Below, one piece after another: positions 9,507 to 19,474 of a stretch of DNA of 64,000 bases. The position numbers and the translations under genes are program-made. Under the pieces are notes generated by a model, which was not told the origin of the DNA, searched no databases, and saw nothing but the letters and a program-made list of their open reading frames with translations. The stretch comes from Sphingobacterium spiritivorum ATCC 33861. Its GTDB lineage: Bacteria > Bacteroidota > Bacteroidia > Sphingobacteriales > Sphingobacteriaceae. Position 1 is the stretch's first letter; each line of letters begins with the position of its first letter. The DNA lies in the NCBI RefSeq assembly GCF_000143765.1, contig NZ_GL379770.1:1080903-1144902 (forward strand), written 5' to 3'.

Positions 9507-11423
9507 TTATCCTTCGAGTTCCATGATTTCTTCAGCCAGCTCTTCCCAGTTTTTTTGTAACTGGTTTAATAAGGCTTTTTCAGAATTGTATCTGCGGGTA
9601 TGATCCTGAAGTTTGACAGCATCAGAATAGATTTCTTCTTTTGCTATTTCATTCTCTAAAAATCTGACCTCATTCTCTTTTTCAGAAATTTCCTGTTCAA
9701 GTGTTGCTAATTCTTTATTCTTTTTGCTGATAATTTTAAATTTATCTTCTGTAGGAGCAGGTTTCGCTTTTTTTGGTTGTTCTGCTACTACTTTCTTTTC
9801 AGGCTTTTTCTCTGCAGGATTCAGGATACGTTTGGCATTCCATTCTTCATATTCCTGATAAGTACCGGGATATTCTTTGATTTCCTTGTCTTCAATAAAC
9901 CATATTTTATTGGCTACATGATCCAGGAAATAACGGTCGTGGGATACCACGATCAGTGTACCTTCATATTGTTGTAAGGCTTGTATCAGAATATTGACTG
10001 ATTGCATATCCAGGTGATTGGTCGGCTCATCCAGTACAAGGAAATTGGCATCAGCAGTCAGAGCTTTGGCCAGTGCTACCCGCGACTTTTCTCCTCCAGA
10101 AAGCACTTTGATTTTTTTGAACGCATCATCACCTGAAAACAGGAAACATCCCAGTATGGAGCGCAGCTCAGTTTCGGTATGTTTCGGTGCAAAAGCCTGC
10201 ATCTCTGCAATAATGGAGTTTTCCAGATGTAAAGCCTCTAATTGATGCTGTGCAAAGAATGTTTGTGAAACATTGTGACCTTTTGTGCTGGTTCCGGTAT
10301 ATTCATGATCTGCGTCGGCTACTATACGAAGCAGGGTCGATTTACCTTTACCATTGGCTCCGATAAGCGCAATTTTATCACCCTTTTCTATAAGTCCATC
10401 CGTGTTTTTCAGGATTTCCAGATTAGGGTACGATTTACTTATATTTTCAAGAGTGACCACGTGGCGTCCGGATGGTTTGGAAAATTTAAACTGAAAGTTG
10501 ACTGTAGGATTGTCATCATCCACATCATCAATTTTTTCCATTCTATCCAATGCTTTAATACGGGACTGTGCCATCTTCGCTTTCGATGCTTTGGCTCTGA
10601 AGCGCTCGATGAGGCGTTCTTCCTGTTTGATTTTTGCCTGCTGGTTTTTGAATTGATTAGACTGAATCTCGCTGCGCAATGCTTTTTCTTCCAGATAGAA
10701 GCTGTAATTTCCGGCATAAAGGGTCAATTTTCCTTTACGGGATTCTACGGTTTTTTTGATAATACGATCCAGGAAGTACCTGTCGTGTGATACGATGACG
10801 ATAGCGCCTTCAAATGCCTGCAGATAGTTTTCTAACCACTTGATGGAAGGTAAATCCATGTGGTTGGTAGGCTCATCTAATAAAAGAATATCAGGTGTTT
10901 GTAACAGGATTCTGGCCAGCATGACACGCATGCGCCATCCTCCGGAGAAAGTGGCTAAGGGTCTCTTCTGTTCATCCTCTGAAAATCCCAGACCCGCCAG
11001 TATCTCATGTGCGCGAAATTCGATGTTGTAACCGTCCAGTGCTTCGAATTCCATCTGCTTATCACTGAGTTTATTCAGGATCTCGTCTGAATAATCGGTT
11101 TCTAATTTTTGTAGAAGATTTTCTATTTCTGTATGAAGCTGGTTTTGGCGCTCGAAAGCCTCCATTGCCACATGTAAAATACTTTTATCAGAATGGTATG
11201 ACAATAAATCCTGGTTTAAATAACCAATCTTTAAGTCTTTGGCCATAGAAATTGTACCTGAAGTCGGTGTGTACTGCCCGACGATAAGGCGTAATAAAGT
11301 TGATTTACCGGTACCATTGGCTCCGATCAGACCTACTTTATCGCCTGGTTTGATGTGCCAACTGGCCTCGTCGTACAATGCCCGGGAACCAATTTCAAAT
11401 GTTAAGTTATTTATAGATATCAT
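9507..11423 (-). CDS. ABC-F family ATPase (ribosome-associated type)
   Basis: A soluble ATPase of 638 residues with two ABC domains and no membrane segments, the ABC-F plan (Uup/EttA/YheS relatives acting on ribosomes). Walker A motifs are GANGTGKST (34-42) and GANGKGKST in the second half. Signatures are FSGGWRMR and LSGGEKSR. Walker B motifs are ILLLDEPTNHMD and FLVLDEPTNHLD. The charged interdomain linker is typical, and the last ~100 residues are Lys/Glu-rich coiled coil as in Uup-like members. A translation-factor role is more likely than antibiotic resistance, but this is not provable here. It is divergent from pyrD with only 50 bp between. Confidence 0.93.
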   Translation of the reverse strand: MISINNLTFEIGSRALYDEASWHIKPGDKVGLIGANGTGKSTLLRLIVGQYTPTSGTISMAKDLKIGYLNQDLLSYHSDKSILHVAMEAFERQNQLHTEIENLLQKLETDYSDEILNKLSDKQMEFEALDGYNIEFRAHEILAGLGFSEDEQKRPLATFSGGWRMRVMLARILLQTPDILLLDEPTNHMDLPSIKWLENYLQAFEGAIVIVSHDRYFLDRIIKKTVESRKGKLTLYAGNYSFYLEEKALRSEIQSNQFKNQQAKIKQEERLIERFRAKASKAKMAQSRIKALDRMEKIDDVDDDNPTVNFQFKFSKPSGRHVVTLENISKSYPNLEILKNTDGLIEKGDKIALIGANGKGKSTLLRIVADADHEYTGTSTKGHNVSQTFFAQHQLEALHLENSIIAEMQAFAPKHTETELRSILGCFLFSGDDAFKKIKVLSGGEKSRVALAKALTADANFLVLDEPTNHLDMQSVNILIQALQQYEGTLIVVSHDRYFLDHVANKIWFIEDKEIKEYPGTYQEYEEWNAKRILNPAEKKPEKKVVAEQPKKAKPAPTEDKFKIISKKNKELATLEQEISEKENEVRFLENEIAKEEIYSDAVKLQDHTRRYNSEKALLNQLQKNWEELAEEIMELEG

Positions 11424-11431
11424 TTCAGGTG

Positions 11432-11439
11432 CAAAAATA
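11432..11439 (-). promoter_or_regulatory. Candidate -7 element for the ABC-F gene
   Basis: TATTTTTG on the minus strand fits TAnnTTTG and ends 8 nt before the ABC-F ATG, which would give a very short leader. No convincing -33 element is seen. Confidence 0.35.
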
Positions 11440-11461
11440 GTGAAATTTATGCTTCTTTCTC

Positions 11462-11469
11462 TACCTTTG
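11462..11469 (+). promoter_or_regulatory. Candidate -7 element for pyrD
   Basis: TACCTTTG fits TAnnTTTG and ends 4 nt before the pyrD ATG at 11474, so the transcript would be nearly leaderless. No clear -33 TTG is seen. Confidence 0.35.
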
Positions 11470-11473
11470 CAAA

Positions 11474-12508
11474 ATGTACAAACTGATCAAACCATTTTTC
11501 TTCTCCATGAACCCTGAATCTGCTCATCACACTGTAACGGGAGGATTGCAGACGTTCACGAAAATATGGGGAGCCAAATCCTTATTGAAATCTATTTATA
11601 CGGTAGAGGACAAGCGTCTGGAACGCGAAGTATTCGGATTGAAATTTAAAAATCCGGTCGGTCTGGCGGCAGGTTTTGACAAAAATGGCGAGTATATTGA
11701 TGAAATGGTCAACTTTGGTTTCGGTTTTATAGAAATCGGTACCGTTACACCCAGACCTCAGCCCGGCAATGATAAGCCGCGTATGTTTCGATTGGTATCT
11801 GATAAAGCGCTTATAAACCGTATGGGCTTCAACAATCAGGGGGCAGATGTTGCTGCAGGCAGATTGAGGCACCTCAAACAACGCGGTAATATTATTATCG
11901 GCGGTAATATCGGTAAGAATAAGGTAACTCCGAATGAAGACGCTGTGCTGGATTATATTTACTGTTTCAAAGCTCTTTTTGACTATGTGGATTACTTTGT
12001 GGTGAATGTCAGTTCGCCGAATACACCCGGACTGCGTGATCTGCAGGAGAAGGAGCCGTTGATGAATATTCTGCGTCAGTTGATGGATATCAATAATAAA
12101 GATGGAGTTTCCAAACCTATCCTTCTGAAGATTGCTCCGGATCTTACGGATAGTCAGCTGGATGATATTGTGGAGATTGTACAGGAAACTAAAATTGCAG
12201 GTGTTATTGCCACAAATACTACTGTATCCAGAGATGGATTACAAAGTGACCCGAATCTGGTCAAAGAAACCGGAGGAGTGAGCGGAAAGCCACTGACAAA
12301 CCGCTCTACGGTGGTGATCAGATACCTGGCTGATAAATCAAGCCGTTCCTTTCCGATAATAGGGGTGGGGGGCATACATTCGGCTCAGGACGCAATAGAG
12401 AAACTGGATGCCGGAGCCAGTCTGATACAGGTGTATACCGGATTTATTTATGAAGGACCGGGATTGATCTCTGATATCTGTAAGGGTATACTTAAAGCCG
12501 GTAAGTAA
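11474..12508 (+). CDS. pyrD: Dihydroorotate dehydrogenase (quinone), class 2
   Basis: Oxidises dihydroorotate to orotate in pyrimidine synthesis, passing electrons to quinone at the inner membrane. The 344-residue protein has the class 2 N-terminal helix ([12 protein letters not shown]), the FMN site [10 protein letters not shown], the catalytic-serine loop [14 protein letters not shown], the lysine strand [14 protein letters not shown], and the phosphate site GVGGI. Class 2 rather than class 1 is indicated by length and by Ser instead of Cys as base. It is a single gene, divergent from the ABC-F gene, with strong hairpins downstream. Confidence 0.96.
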   Translation: MYKLIKPFFFSMNPESAHHTVTGGLQTFTKIWGAKSLLKSIYTVEDKRLEREVFGLKFKNPVGLAAGFDKNGEYIDEMVNFGFGFIEIGTVTPRPQPGNDKPRMFRLVSDKALINRMGFNNQGADVAAGRLRHLKQRGNIIIGGNIGKNKVTPNEDAVLDYIYCFKALFDYVDYFVVNVSSPNTPGLRDLQEKEPLMNILRQLMDINNKDGVSKPILLKIAPDLTDSQLDDIVEIVQETKIAGVIATNTTVSRDGLQSDPNLVKETGGVSGKPLTNRSTVVIRYLADKSSRSFPIIGVGGIHSAQDAIEKLDAGASLIQVYTGFIYEGPGLISDICKGILKAGK

Positions 12509-12518
12509 GAATATTTTC

Positions 12519-12550
12519 TTATACAGTTGGCGGCCTCGCCAACTGTATAA
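12519..12550. repeat. REP-like palindrome, copy 1
   Basis: A perfect 14-bp stem, TTATACAGTTGGCG and its complement, with loop GCCT, just after pyrD. Its core CAGTTGGCG-N4-CGCCAACTG recurs at 29431-29452, suggesting a dispersed repeat family rather than a simple terminator. Confidence 0.6.
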
Positions 12551-12646
12551 GATGAGGCCATTTTGGTATTGGCTAGATAACTTCTCTCCCGATAAATCGG
12601 GATCTCTCCTTGAAAAGGAAAGAAAGGGTAGAACTAAAAAAGCTGA

Positions 12647-12695
12647 CTATAAACAAAAGAAGTCCCGAAAAATTCGGGACTTCTTTTGTTTATAG
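12647..12695. terminator. 23-bp bidirectional terminator
   Basis: Arms 12647-12669 and 12673-12695 are a perfect 23-bp inverted repeat with an AAA loop. The A-rich and T-rich ends serve both strands. It lies between convergent pyrD and the TPR/gyrA operon, 10 bp from the TPR stop codon. Confidence 0.88.
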
Positions 12696-12705
12696 CAAAC
12701 GTTGC

Positions 12706-13875
12706 TTAGTTTAAAGCATCGATTTTTGCCTGAACTTCTTTGCTTTTTGCTTCATCCTGAATGAAGTCATAGTAGCTTTTCAGATATTTCAATGAATCTA
12801 CATTTTTAGGCTCTAGCTCTACCAGTTTCAACAAATAAGGTAAAGCTGGTTTTAATTTGTCCTTCGCAGCAGCTACAGCGGCGTTATATTCTGCCGGTTT
12901 CAGTGAACGGTCGTTGTTGGCTTTGTTGATATCCTCTCTGACCAGGTTCATGATCGTAACAGCAGCATTTGTATTTGCTTCAAAATAATTAGGATCTAAT
13001 TCGATCGCTTTTTTGTACGCCTCCAATGCTTTGTCAGTCTCTTTTGTAGCACTACGTGCAATACCCAGATAGTAGTATAACGTTTTGTTTGTCGGATCTT
13101 TTGCCAGTTGGCTTTCGATATCTGTTACAATTTTCTGCTCATTTCCGGCAATCAGGTTAAGTTCGATATTCTGAACAGCAGCAGCGTTGTCTGTTGGATA
13201 TTCTTTAGCTGCGATACTTGCATATTCTAATGCGCTTGCAGTATCCAAAGCAGAAAGATAAAGTTTAGGCAGGTCTACTAATACACTTTTGTGATTTGAA
13301 AAGTTCTTTTCAGGGATAAGCAATTTATATTTGTCAATTGCACTTTTGTAATCTTTATTCTGAATGGCAGCAAGACCTGAATAATACGTCAATGTTGTAT
13401 CACCCGGAAGATATACCAACCCTTTGTCAAATGCTTTGTAAGCCGTCTGGAAATCTTGTTTTTCCCACGCTGCAACTCCCTGATTGAAGTTGTACTGGCC
13501 TAAGATCTGAGTGGCTACTTTAATGTTATCGGCATTTTTCTTATCTGTATCTAATTCAGTAGCTTTTTTGATTCCTTCTTCTGCTTTTTGTGCGTCTTCA
13601 GCAGAATTATTCATGGAGGCATAGTTTGCATTTACTAAAGCGTAGTATGTCCAGGTTTCTGCCAGATCTTTTGTTTTTTCATGAGCAATAGCTTCGTTTA
13701 TCGCCTCAGAAGCTGTTTTTAAATTAGATTCTCCTAATTTAGCTTGTCCAGCACCTTTCAGTTCTTCAAATTTAGCAATTGCCGCTTTTGCTTTTTTTAA
13801 GTTTCCCGTTTGTGCAAAAACAAATGTTCCTGCAGATAACAGTACGGATAAAACTATTGTTCTTTTAATGTTCAT
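12706..13875 (-). CDS. Secreted TPR-repeat protein
   Basis: A 389-residue protein with a cleavable signal peptide (cut expected after FVFA at 21) and several tetratricopeptide repeats. The clearest are near FDKGLVYLPGDTTLTYYSGLAAI and YLGIARSATKETDKALEAYKKAIELDPNY. TPR arrays mediate protein-protein contacts, here probably in the periplasm. It is the last gene of a three-gene set with another TPR protein (2-bp gap) and gyrA, and is read toward the strong terminator. The partner is unknown; the link to gyrA may be positional only. Confidence 0.85.
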   Translation of the reverse strand: MNIKRTIVLSVLLSAGTFVFAQTGNLKKAKAAIAKFEELKGAGQAKLGESNLKTASEAINEAIAHEKTKDLAETWTYYALVNANYASMNNSAEDAQKAEEGIKKATELDTDKKNADNIKVATQILGQYNFNQGVAAWEKQDFQTAYKAFDKGLVYLPGDTTLTYYSGLAAIQNKDYKSAIDKYKLLIPEKNFSNHKSVLVDLPKLYLSALDTASALEYASIAAKEYPTDNAAAVQNIELNLIAGNEQKIVTDIESQLAKDPTNKTLYYYLGIARSATKETDKALEAYKKAIELDPNYFEANTNAAVTIMNLVREDINKANNDRSLKPAEYNAAVAAAKDKLKPALPYLLKLVELEPKNVDSLKYLKSYYDFIQDEAKSKEVQAKIDALN

Positions 13876-13877
13876 GT

Positions 13878-14984
13878 TTAATTATTTGTAAGTTGGTTCA
13901 ATAATAAATTGACACGATCCAATTGTGTCATATCATCAGCAGCTTCGTAATATAAAGCCAATGATTTTAATGCATTAATTGCATAAGGTTTTATTTCATT
14001 TGCTTTTAAAAGATAGTTCTGAGCATTATACTGAGCTTCATTATTATCTTTATTTGCTAAGAAATCCTTCAGATAAATCAATCCTAAACCCAGATTGGCT
14101 TCATAGTTATTTTTATCCAGACGGATTACTTTTTCATAATATTCCTTCGCTTTGGCGATATTGTTGATGGATTCATTTGCATATCCTGCCAAATAATTCA
14201 TTTCAATATTTTCCGGCTCGTAAGATAATGCTTCATCGATTACCGGAACAATAGCATCATAGGATTTATTATTTGAATATACCTGAATCAATTCAAACAG
14301 TATTTCTTTACTTTTCGGAAATTGTTGTCTTCCCTGACTCAAAACGTCTAAAGTGGCCTGTTTCTTATCCTGAGTGGTATAAACATTTGCAAGCTGCAGG
14401 TAATCGTTTGGCGTTACTTTGTCAGACTGGAGGATTCCTTCATACAATTCAGCGGCTTTAGCGTAGTTTTTATTCTGCACCGCCAATACAGCCAGATTAC
14501 TGGCTACAGCAGCATTATCAGCACTTAATTCATCTACACGTTCGTAATAGGAATATGCTTCTTTGTATTTTTTCTCATTAAGGGCTTTGTTCGCTTTGAA
14601 AATAAGCGCAGATACCAGATTCTGTTTTACATAGCTGATTTCTGTCCTGAATTCGTCATTTCCACCCTTTTTATCGATCAGTTTGAGTGATGCCTGTGCG
14701 ATATCAATCGGGTCTGAAGGGTATTTTTGTTTGCGAAGAGAATCGGTTACGGCATATGAGCTATATACCAGGGCCCGTAATACATTATTTTTGACCTGCG
14801 AAGAATCTCTTTTACTGGCAAAAGCAGCATCTGCAAATTTGCGTGCATTATCCAGATTTTTGATATCTCCCGTTTTGGTATATAAGGCAAAACTGTTGTT
14901 GCCCTCCTTTATATTGGATTGAGCAACAACAGTTAAGCTGAATGAGGTAAATATTAATAAAGCTATTAAAACTTTCTTCATCAT
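13878..14984 (-). CDS. Secreted TPR-repeat protein
   Basis: A 368-residue protein with a signal peptide (cut expected after TVVA at 21). Its TPR-like helical repeats include AYSYYERVDELSADNAAVASNLAVLA, YAKAAELYEGIL and AKEYYEKVIRLDKNNYEANLGLGLIYL. Like its neighbour it is probably periplasmic or outer-membrane associated, and the two may work as a pair given the 2-bp spacing. It lies 6 bp after gyrA, so co-transcription with gyrA is likely. Confidence 0.85.
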   Translation of the reverse strand: MMKKVLIALLIFTSFSLTVVAQSNIKEGNNSFALYTKTGDIKNLDNARKFADAAFASKRDSSQVKNNVLRALVYSSYAVTDSLRKQKYPSDPIDIAQASLKLIDKKGGNDEFRTEISYVKQNLVSALIFKANKALNEKKYKEAYSYYERVDELSADNAAVASNLAVLAVQNKNYAKAAELYEGILQSDKVTPNDYLQLANVYTTQDKKQATLDVLSQGRQQFPKSKEILFELIQVYSNNKSYDAIVPVIDEALSYEPENIEMNYLAGYANESINNIAKAKEYYEKVIRLDKNNYEANLGLGLIYLKDFLANKDNNEAQYNAQNYLLKANEIKPYAINALKSLALYYEAADDMTQLDRVNLLLNQLTNN

Positions 14985-14990
14985 GATATT

Positions 14991-17537
14991 TTATTCTTCA
15001 GTGGTATCGATGTTTGTATTTTCACTGTCTTCTCCTTCTGTTTCGATATCTGTGATTTCTTCGTCTTCTTCTCTTTCTACTTTTGTGATAGAAGCGATCT
15101 CATCGTTATCTTTCAGATTGATCAGTCGAACACCCTGGGTAGCTCTTCCCATTACTCTTAAGTCTGCAACACCTATACGAATAACTATTCCTGATTTGTT
15201 GATAATCATCAGATCTTCGCTGTCGGTGACATCTTTAATGGCAACGAGTTCACCGGTTTTGTCTGTGACATTGATGGTTTTGACACCTTTACCACCACGG
15301 TTGGTTACCCTGTAATCTTCGATATCTGTACGTTTACCATATCCTTTTTCAGAAACGACAAGCACAGTTACTTCCGGATTATTAACACTAATCATGCCAA
15401 CAACCTCGTCTTTTTCATGTGCAAGGGTGATTCCTCTTACCCCTGTAGCTGTTCTTCCCATAGGTCTTACGGTCGATTCGTTGAATCTGATCGCTCTTCC
15501 TGAACGCAGTGCCATTACTATTTCGCTGCTTCCGTCGGTCAGACATGCTTCGATCAGTTGGTCCCCTTCATTGATGTTGATGGCGTTGATACCGTTAGCA
15601 CGAGGGCGGGAGTATGCTTCAAGAGATGTTTTCTTGATTGTACCTTTTTTGGTACACATAATGATGAAATTATTCTCTAAGTATTCCTGATCTTTCAGAT
15701 TGATTACTTTGATATAGGCTTTGATTTTTTCATCTTTCGGAATGTTGATGATGTTTTGTAAAGCACGTCCTCTGGAAGTTCTGCTTCCTTCCGGTATCTC
15801 AAAGGCTCTCAGCCAGAAACAGCGTCCAGCTTCAGTAAAGAATAACATATAATTATGCGCTGAAGCGGTAATGATATGTTCTGTAAAGTCTTCTTCGCGT
15901 GTGTTTGTTCCGATAGAACCGCGACCACCGCGACCTTGTCTTTTGTATTCGGATAACGGAGTACGTTTTACATAACTGTTATGAGAGATAGTGATGACGA
16001 TTTCTTCATCATCGATGAAGTCTTCCATGCGCATATCCTCTGCAGAATGCACAATGATAGAGCGGCGCTCATCACCATATTTATCTTTGATCTCTAAAAG
16101 TTCATCTTTGATGATTTTCATACGAAGACCCTCATCAGAAAGAACTTCTTTTAAGTATTCGATAGTCTTCATCAATTCATTGTATTCTTCTTTGATCTTA
16201 TCGCGTTCCAGTCCTGTAAGACGACGTAATGTCATGTCCAGGATAGCACGTGCCTGAAGATCTGAAAGGGCAAAGCGCTCCATCAAACCTGTACGGGCAT
16301 CTTCCGGAGTTTCGGAAGCACGTATCAATTTGATAACCTCATCGAGATGGTCTAATGCGATCAGGTATCCTTCCAGTATATGGGCGCGTTTCTCTGCTTC
16401 GGCAAGTTCAAATTTGGTTCTGCGAATCACGACCTCATGACGGTGTTCCACGAATTCGTGGATCATGTCTTTCAGGTTCATCATCATCGGTCTTCCTTTT
16501 ACAAGAGCGATATTGTTTACTGAAAATGAAGTTTGTAGAGCAGTGTATTTATATAGATTATTTAATACAACGTTAGCATTTGCATCGCGTTTGATATCAT
16601 ACACGACACGGAAACCTTCTCTGTCTGATTCGTCTCTGATCTCAGAAATACCTTCAATTTTTTTCTCGTTGACCAGTTCGGCAGTCCGCTTGATCATATC
16701 AGCTTTATTCACCTGATAGGGGATCTCGGTAACAATGATACACTCACGTCCGGATTTCGTGGTTTCGATCTCCGCTTTGGCGCGCATTACTACGCGTCCG
16801 CGTCCTGTTTCGCAAGCTTCTTTGACACCGTTGTAACCATAGATAATACCTCCTGTAGGGAAGTCAGGGCCTTTGATGTACTGCATCAATTCGGATATCT
16901 CAATTTCCCGGTTGTCGATAAAGGCTACGGTTCCGTCTACAACCTCAGAAAGATTATGAGGAGCCATATTGGTGGCCATACCTACAGCAATACCGGAGGC
17001 ACCGTTGACCAAAAGATTAGGAATACGGGTCGGAAGTACAGTTGGTTCTTCCAAAGAGTCGTCAAAGTTTAATTTGAAATCAACAGTATCCTTGTTGATG
17101 TCAGACAGCATTTCTTCAGCAAACTTTTTTAATCTTGCTTCAGTGTAACGCATCGCTGCGGGAGGGTCTCCGTCTATAGATCCGTAGTTACCTTGACCGT
17201 CTACTAATGGGTAGCGCATGCTCCAGTCCTGAGCCAGACGTACCATTGCATCGTATACAGAAGAGTCACCATGCGGGTGATACTTACCGAGAACGTCACC
17301 GACGATACGGGCAGATTTTTTGTAAGGCTTGCCACTGGTAACTCCCAGATCCAGCATGCCGTAAAGCACACGCCTATGAACAGGTTTAAGACCATCACGT
17401 GCATCAGGAAGTGCACGGGAAACAATTACTGACATCGAATAATCGATGTAAGCAGCTTTCATCTGGTCCTCAATATTAATAGGGATTATTCGGCCATTAG
17501 CCGATAAATTGTTTTCGTTTTCTGTTTCTTCAGCCAT
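14991..17537 (-). CDS. gyrA: DNA gyrase subunit A
   Basis: The breakage-reunion subunit of gyrase, which introduces negative supercoils with GyrB. The 848-residue protein has the quinolone-resistance region GDSSVYDAM with Ser92 and Asp96, matching the drug-sensitive residues Ser83 and Asp87 of E. coli, and the catalytic Tyr131 in RYTEARL. A GyrA-box-like QGRGGRG opens the C-terminal beta-pinwheel, which argues for gyrase over topoisomerase IV ParC. The acidic C-terminal tail is usual. It is the first gene of the unit with the two TPR genes. Confidence 0.97.
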   Translation of the reverse strand: MAEETENENNLSANGRIIPINIEDQMKAAYIDYSMSVIVSRALPDARDGLKPVHRRVLYGMLDLGVTSGKPYKKSARIVGDVLGKYHPHGDSSVYDAMVRLAQDWSMRYPLVDGQGNYGSIDGDPPAAMRYTEARLKKFAEEMLSDINKDTVDFKLNFDDSLEEPTVLPTRIPNLLVNGASGIAVGMATNMAPHNLSEVVDGTVAFIDNREIEISELMQYIKGPDFPTGGIIYGYNGVKEACETGRGRVVMRAKAEIETTKSGRECIIVTEIPYQVNKADMIKRTAELVNEKKIEGISEIRDESDREGFRVVYDIKRDANANVVLNNLYKYTALQTSFSVNNIALVKGRPMMMNLKDMIHEFVEHRHEVVIRRTKFELAEAEKRAHILEGYLIALDHLDEVIKLIRASETPEDARTGLMERFALSDLQARAILDMTLRRLTGLERDKIKEEYNELMKTIEYLKEVLSDEGLRMKIIKDELLEIKDKYGDERRSIIVHSAEDMRMEDFIDDEEIVITISHNSYVKRTPLSEYKRQGRGGRGSIGTNTREEDFTEHIITASAHNYMLFFTEAGRCFWLRAFEIPEGSRTSRGRALQNIINIPKDEKIKAYIKVINLKDQEYLENNFIIMCTKKGTIKKTSLEAYSRPRANGINAININEGDQLIEACLTDGSSEIVMALRSGRAIRFNESTVRPMGRTATGVRGITLAHEKDEVVGMISVNNPEVTVLVVSEKGYGKRTDIEDYRVTNRGGKGVKTINVTDKTGELVAIKDVTDSEDLMIINKSGIVIRIGVADLRVMGRATQGVRLINLKDNDEIASITKVEREEDEEITDIETEGEDSENTNIDTTEE

Positions 17538-18047
17538 ATTAAGTTGGGTTCGATAAAACTAATGCATTATCGTAGTTAAACTAATAACATACGCAGGCGA
17601 AGATACAAAAAAATACCTATTTTGAGAAGCTTTCAGGGCGTTAAATTTTAGGTTGACAGGCTTTAATTTTTGTATCAAAAGTTCTCTCCCAAACGGGGAA
17701 AATTTTTACATTCCAATCTCATTACCGATTTATCATTTGAGTACGGTTGTCAAATATTATTTTGCGGTATACAATACGAGATAATAGAGTTTTTTATTGT
17801 GTTTTTATCCTTGATATGAAAATATTTAAATTTCTCATTATAAATATTTTATAATTTTTTATTTTGTGGCGTCTATGAACAGATGCTTTATAAATTGAAG
17901 TATTTCCGCGAGCGTTCATGAAGACTGTTCTGCAATATCCGGAGGCATTGTCTAAGGGTCTACACAGAACCCGGAAATTGAAATTCCAGAATTACAATTT
18001 GATGGCAGATTTATTACTCCAAAGAAGTATTGCGAAGTCAGGTAATT
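17538..18047. other. 510-bp AT-rich intergenic region
   Basis: This region lies upstream of gyrA and beyond the stop of the lipoprotein gene. It should hold the gyrA promoter; a near-consensus minus-strand TATCTTCG sits at 17606-17599. I see no gene, RNA or strong hairpin in it. Confidence 0.5.
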
Positions 18048-18821
18048 TTATCTTATATTTTCTATACTTTTCACTTCGGCACTGTAGCCATTCAATGCAT
18101 CTTTTTTTATAGCGACGACTATGTTGGCCAAGGATTGTTTTCCTGTGCGGCGAATGTACAGGATGATCTGATTTCCTTTGGTATTGATTTCTGTAATTAC
18201 ATCATGTGCAATAGCGTTAGCCATTAATTCTAAATAAGGGTATTCAGATTGATAGATATCGTTATTTACCAGTTTTAATAGTCCTTTGTAATTATCTCCG
18301 GAGTTTGTAAATAACAACGGGGTGTGCATATCACAGGAAACTGATGTATCTGATAGGGCATTATAATTTTCAAGACGTACAAAGCTGTATTGATCTTTTT
18401 CTATCTGAATCTCTTTAGGGGCTTCCTCAGAGGTGGCAGAATAGATATACTTTCCATTGATTATGGCTTGTTCGTCCTGTAATTGTATTCTGACATAAGA
18501 ATATTTGTTACATATGCCTGTATCATTTTCTGTAAGTGGGTAGAACTGTTCGCTGATACCCGAAATTTTCACAAGTTTACCTTCGGCGCTGATAGTGTCA
18601 GTAGCCTGTAAGCTATCATTTAGTAAAGCAACCTGATCTCCGATAATAAATCCTTCTGTTTCCATGTTTCGATAACTGACAGGTAAACTTATAATGGAAC
18701 TTTTTTCTGAAGAATCCTGTATAGAGATACTATAGCTTTTACTATTATTCTGACAGGAAGTAAAGCTAAAACATAAAATAAATATGGTTATTGTTGTTAA
18801 ATTGTTTAGCATCTTGATCAT
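18048..18821 (-). CDS. Predicted lipoprotein of unknown function
   Basis: A 257-residue protein with an export signal and a lipobox (FTSC, Cys23), so it should be lipid-anchored in the envelope. The rest is beta-strand rich and has no motif I recognise. It is transcribed alone. Two in-frame ATGs (residues 1 and 4) are both possible starts. The function is unknown. Confidence 0.75.
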   Translation of the reverse strand: MIKMLNNLTTITIFILCFSFTSCQNNSKSYSISIQDSSEKSSIISLPVSYRNMETEGFIIGDQVALLNDSLQATDTISAEGKLVKISGISEQFYPLTENDTGICNKYSYVRIQLQDEQAIINGKYIYSATSEEAPKEIQIEKDQYSFVRLENYNALSDTSVSCDMHTPLLFTNSGDNYKGLLKLVNNDIYQSEYPYLELMANAIAHDVITEINTKGNQIILYIRRTGKQSLANIVVAIKKDALNGYSAEVKSIENIR

Positions 18822-19160
18822 ATAAGTATATTATTGTCTTCAAAAAGTAAAAAAAGCAGTAAGAAAATTTGTTGTGATTCAACTGTTTTATGGGTTGTAT
18901 GCAAAAAATATACCTTTTTTCACAAATAGTTCTGTTGTTATTTTATAAGATTTATCGCCTTCATTTATAAATTGTTGTTTTTTAGATAAATAAGTCTTTA
19001 TATTTGTTGTATCCGTTCTTCTATTTAGTGAGTTTACTGTTGTTTAAGCTGGCTGTTGTAAATTAATGAAAATTTAAACTCCACTTTATAGTTACAAAAC
19101 AATAGATACGTTAATTCGTTTTATGCATATAAAACTTTCACTCTTTTAAAAAAATTAGCT
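18822..19160. promoter_or_regulatory. Divergent intergenic region with a candidate promoter
   Basis: This 339-bp AT-rich gap separates the lipoprotein gene from a rightward small gene. TATATTTG at 18999-19006 with TTG at 18975-18977 (21 bp apart) fits a Bacteroidota promoter for the rightward gene and would leave a leader of about 150 nt. Nothing else is recognised. Confidence 0.45.
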
Positions 19161-19442
19161 ATGATTTTCAAACGTGTAAGTTACCAGATTTTGAGTGAAT
19201 TAAAAGCCAAAGGTTTTAATTTATTAGTATCGGATCATACTACATCCGATAAAACCCCTATTTATTTTCCGCTAAAAGTTGAAAATGTTCAGAGTTATGT
19301 TTTGAAGCATTTTGATCGTGCAAGTGAAAAACTTGATCGTGCAAGCGAGAAACTCTGTAAAATCAAATTGATGCTGCTTATCGATGAAGTGCTCATGAAA
19401 TATGATGAGGAGAGGGTTTGTGGAGTTATACAACTGGAATAA
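19161..19442 (+). CDS. Small protein of unknown function with a duplicated heptapeptide
   Basis: A 93-residue protein starting at a clear ATG after an AT-rich leader. It has no signal peptide. Its middle holds DRASEKL twice in direct succession, which would extend an amphipathic helix by two turns. I do not recognise the family. The sequence is not low-complexity and has normal amino-acid use, so I consider it a real gene, with moderate certainty. Confidence 0.6.
   Translation: MIFKRVSYQILSELKAKGFNLLVSDHTTSDKTPIYFPLKVENVQSYVLKHFDRASEKLDRASEKLCKIKLMLLIDEVLMKYDEERVCGVIQLE
19314..19355 (+). repeat. 21-bp tandem duplication inside a coding region
   Basis: Two adjacent 21-bp units (19314-19334 and 19335-19355) differ at three positions, and each encodes DRASEKL. 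They are in frame, so the duplication only lengthens the helix. Confidence 0.9.
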
Positions 19443-19474
19443 GTTAAACTATAGTTTTAATGTTAAAGCTAAAT

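Noticed and set aside
9507..11423. ABC-F protein as an antibiotic-resistance determinant
   Set aside because: The long C-terminal coiled coil and housekeeping context resemble Uup/YheS-like proteins, and nothing points to resistance.
17918..18112. Rightward 64-codon open frame upstream of gyrA
   Set aside because: It runs into the 3' end of the lipoprotein gene on the other strand, and its composition is that of random AT-rich DNA.
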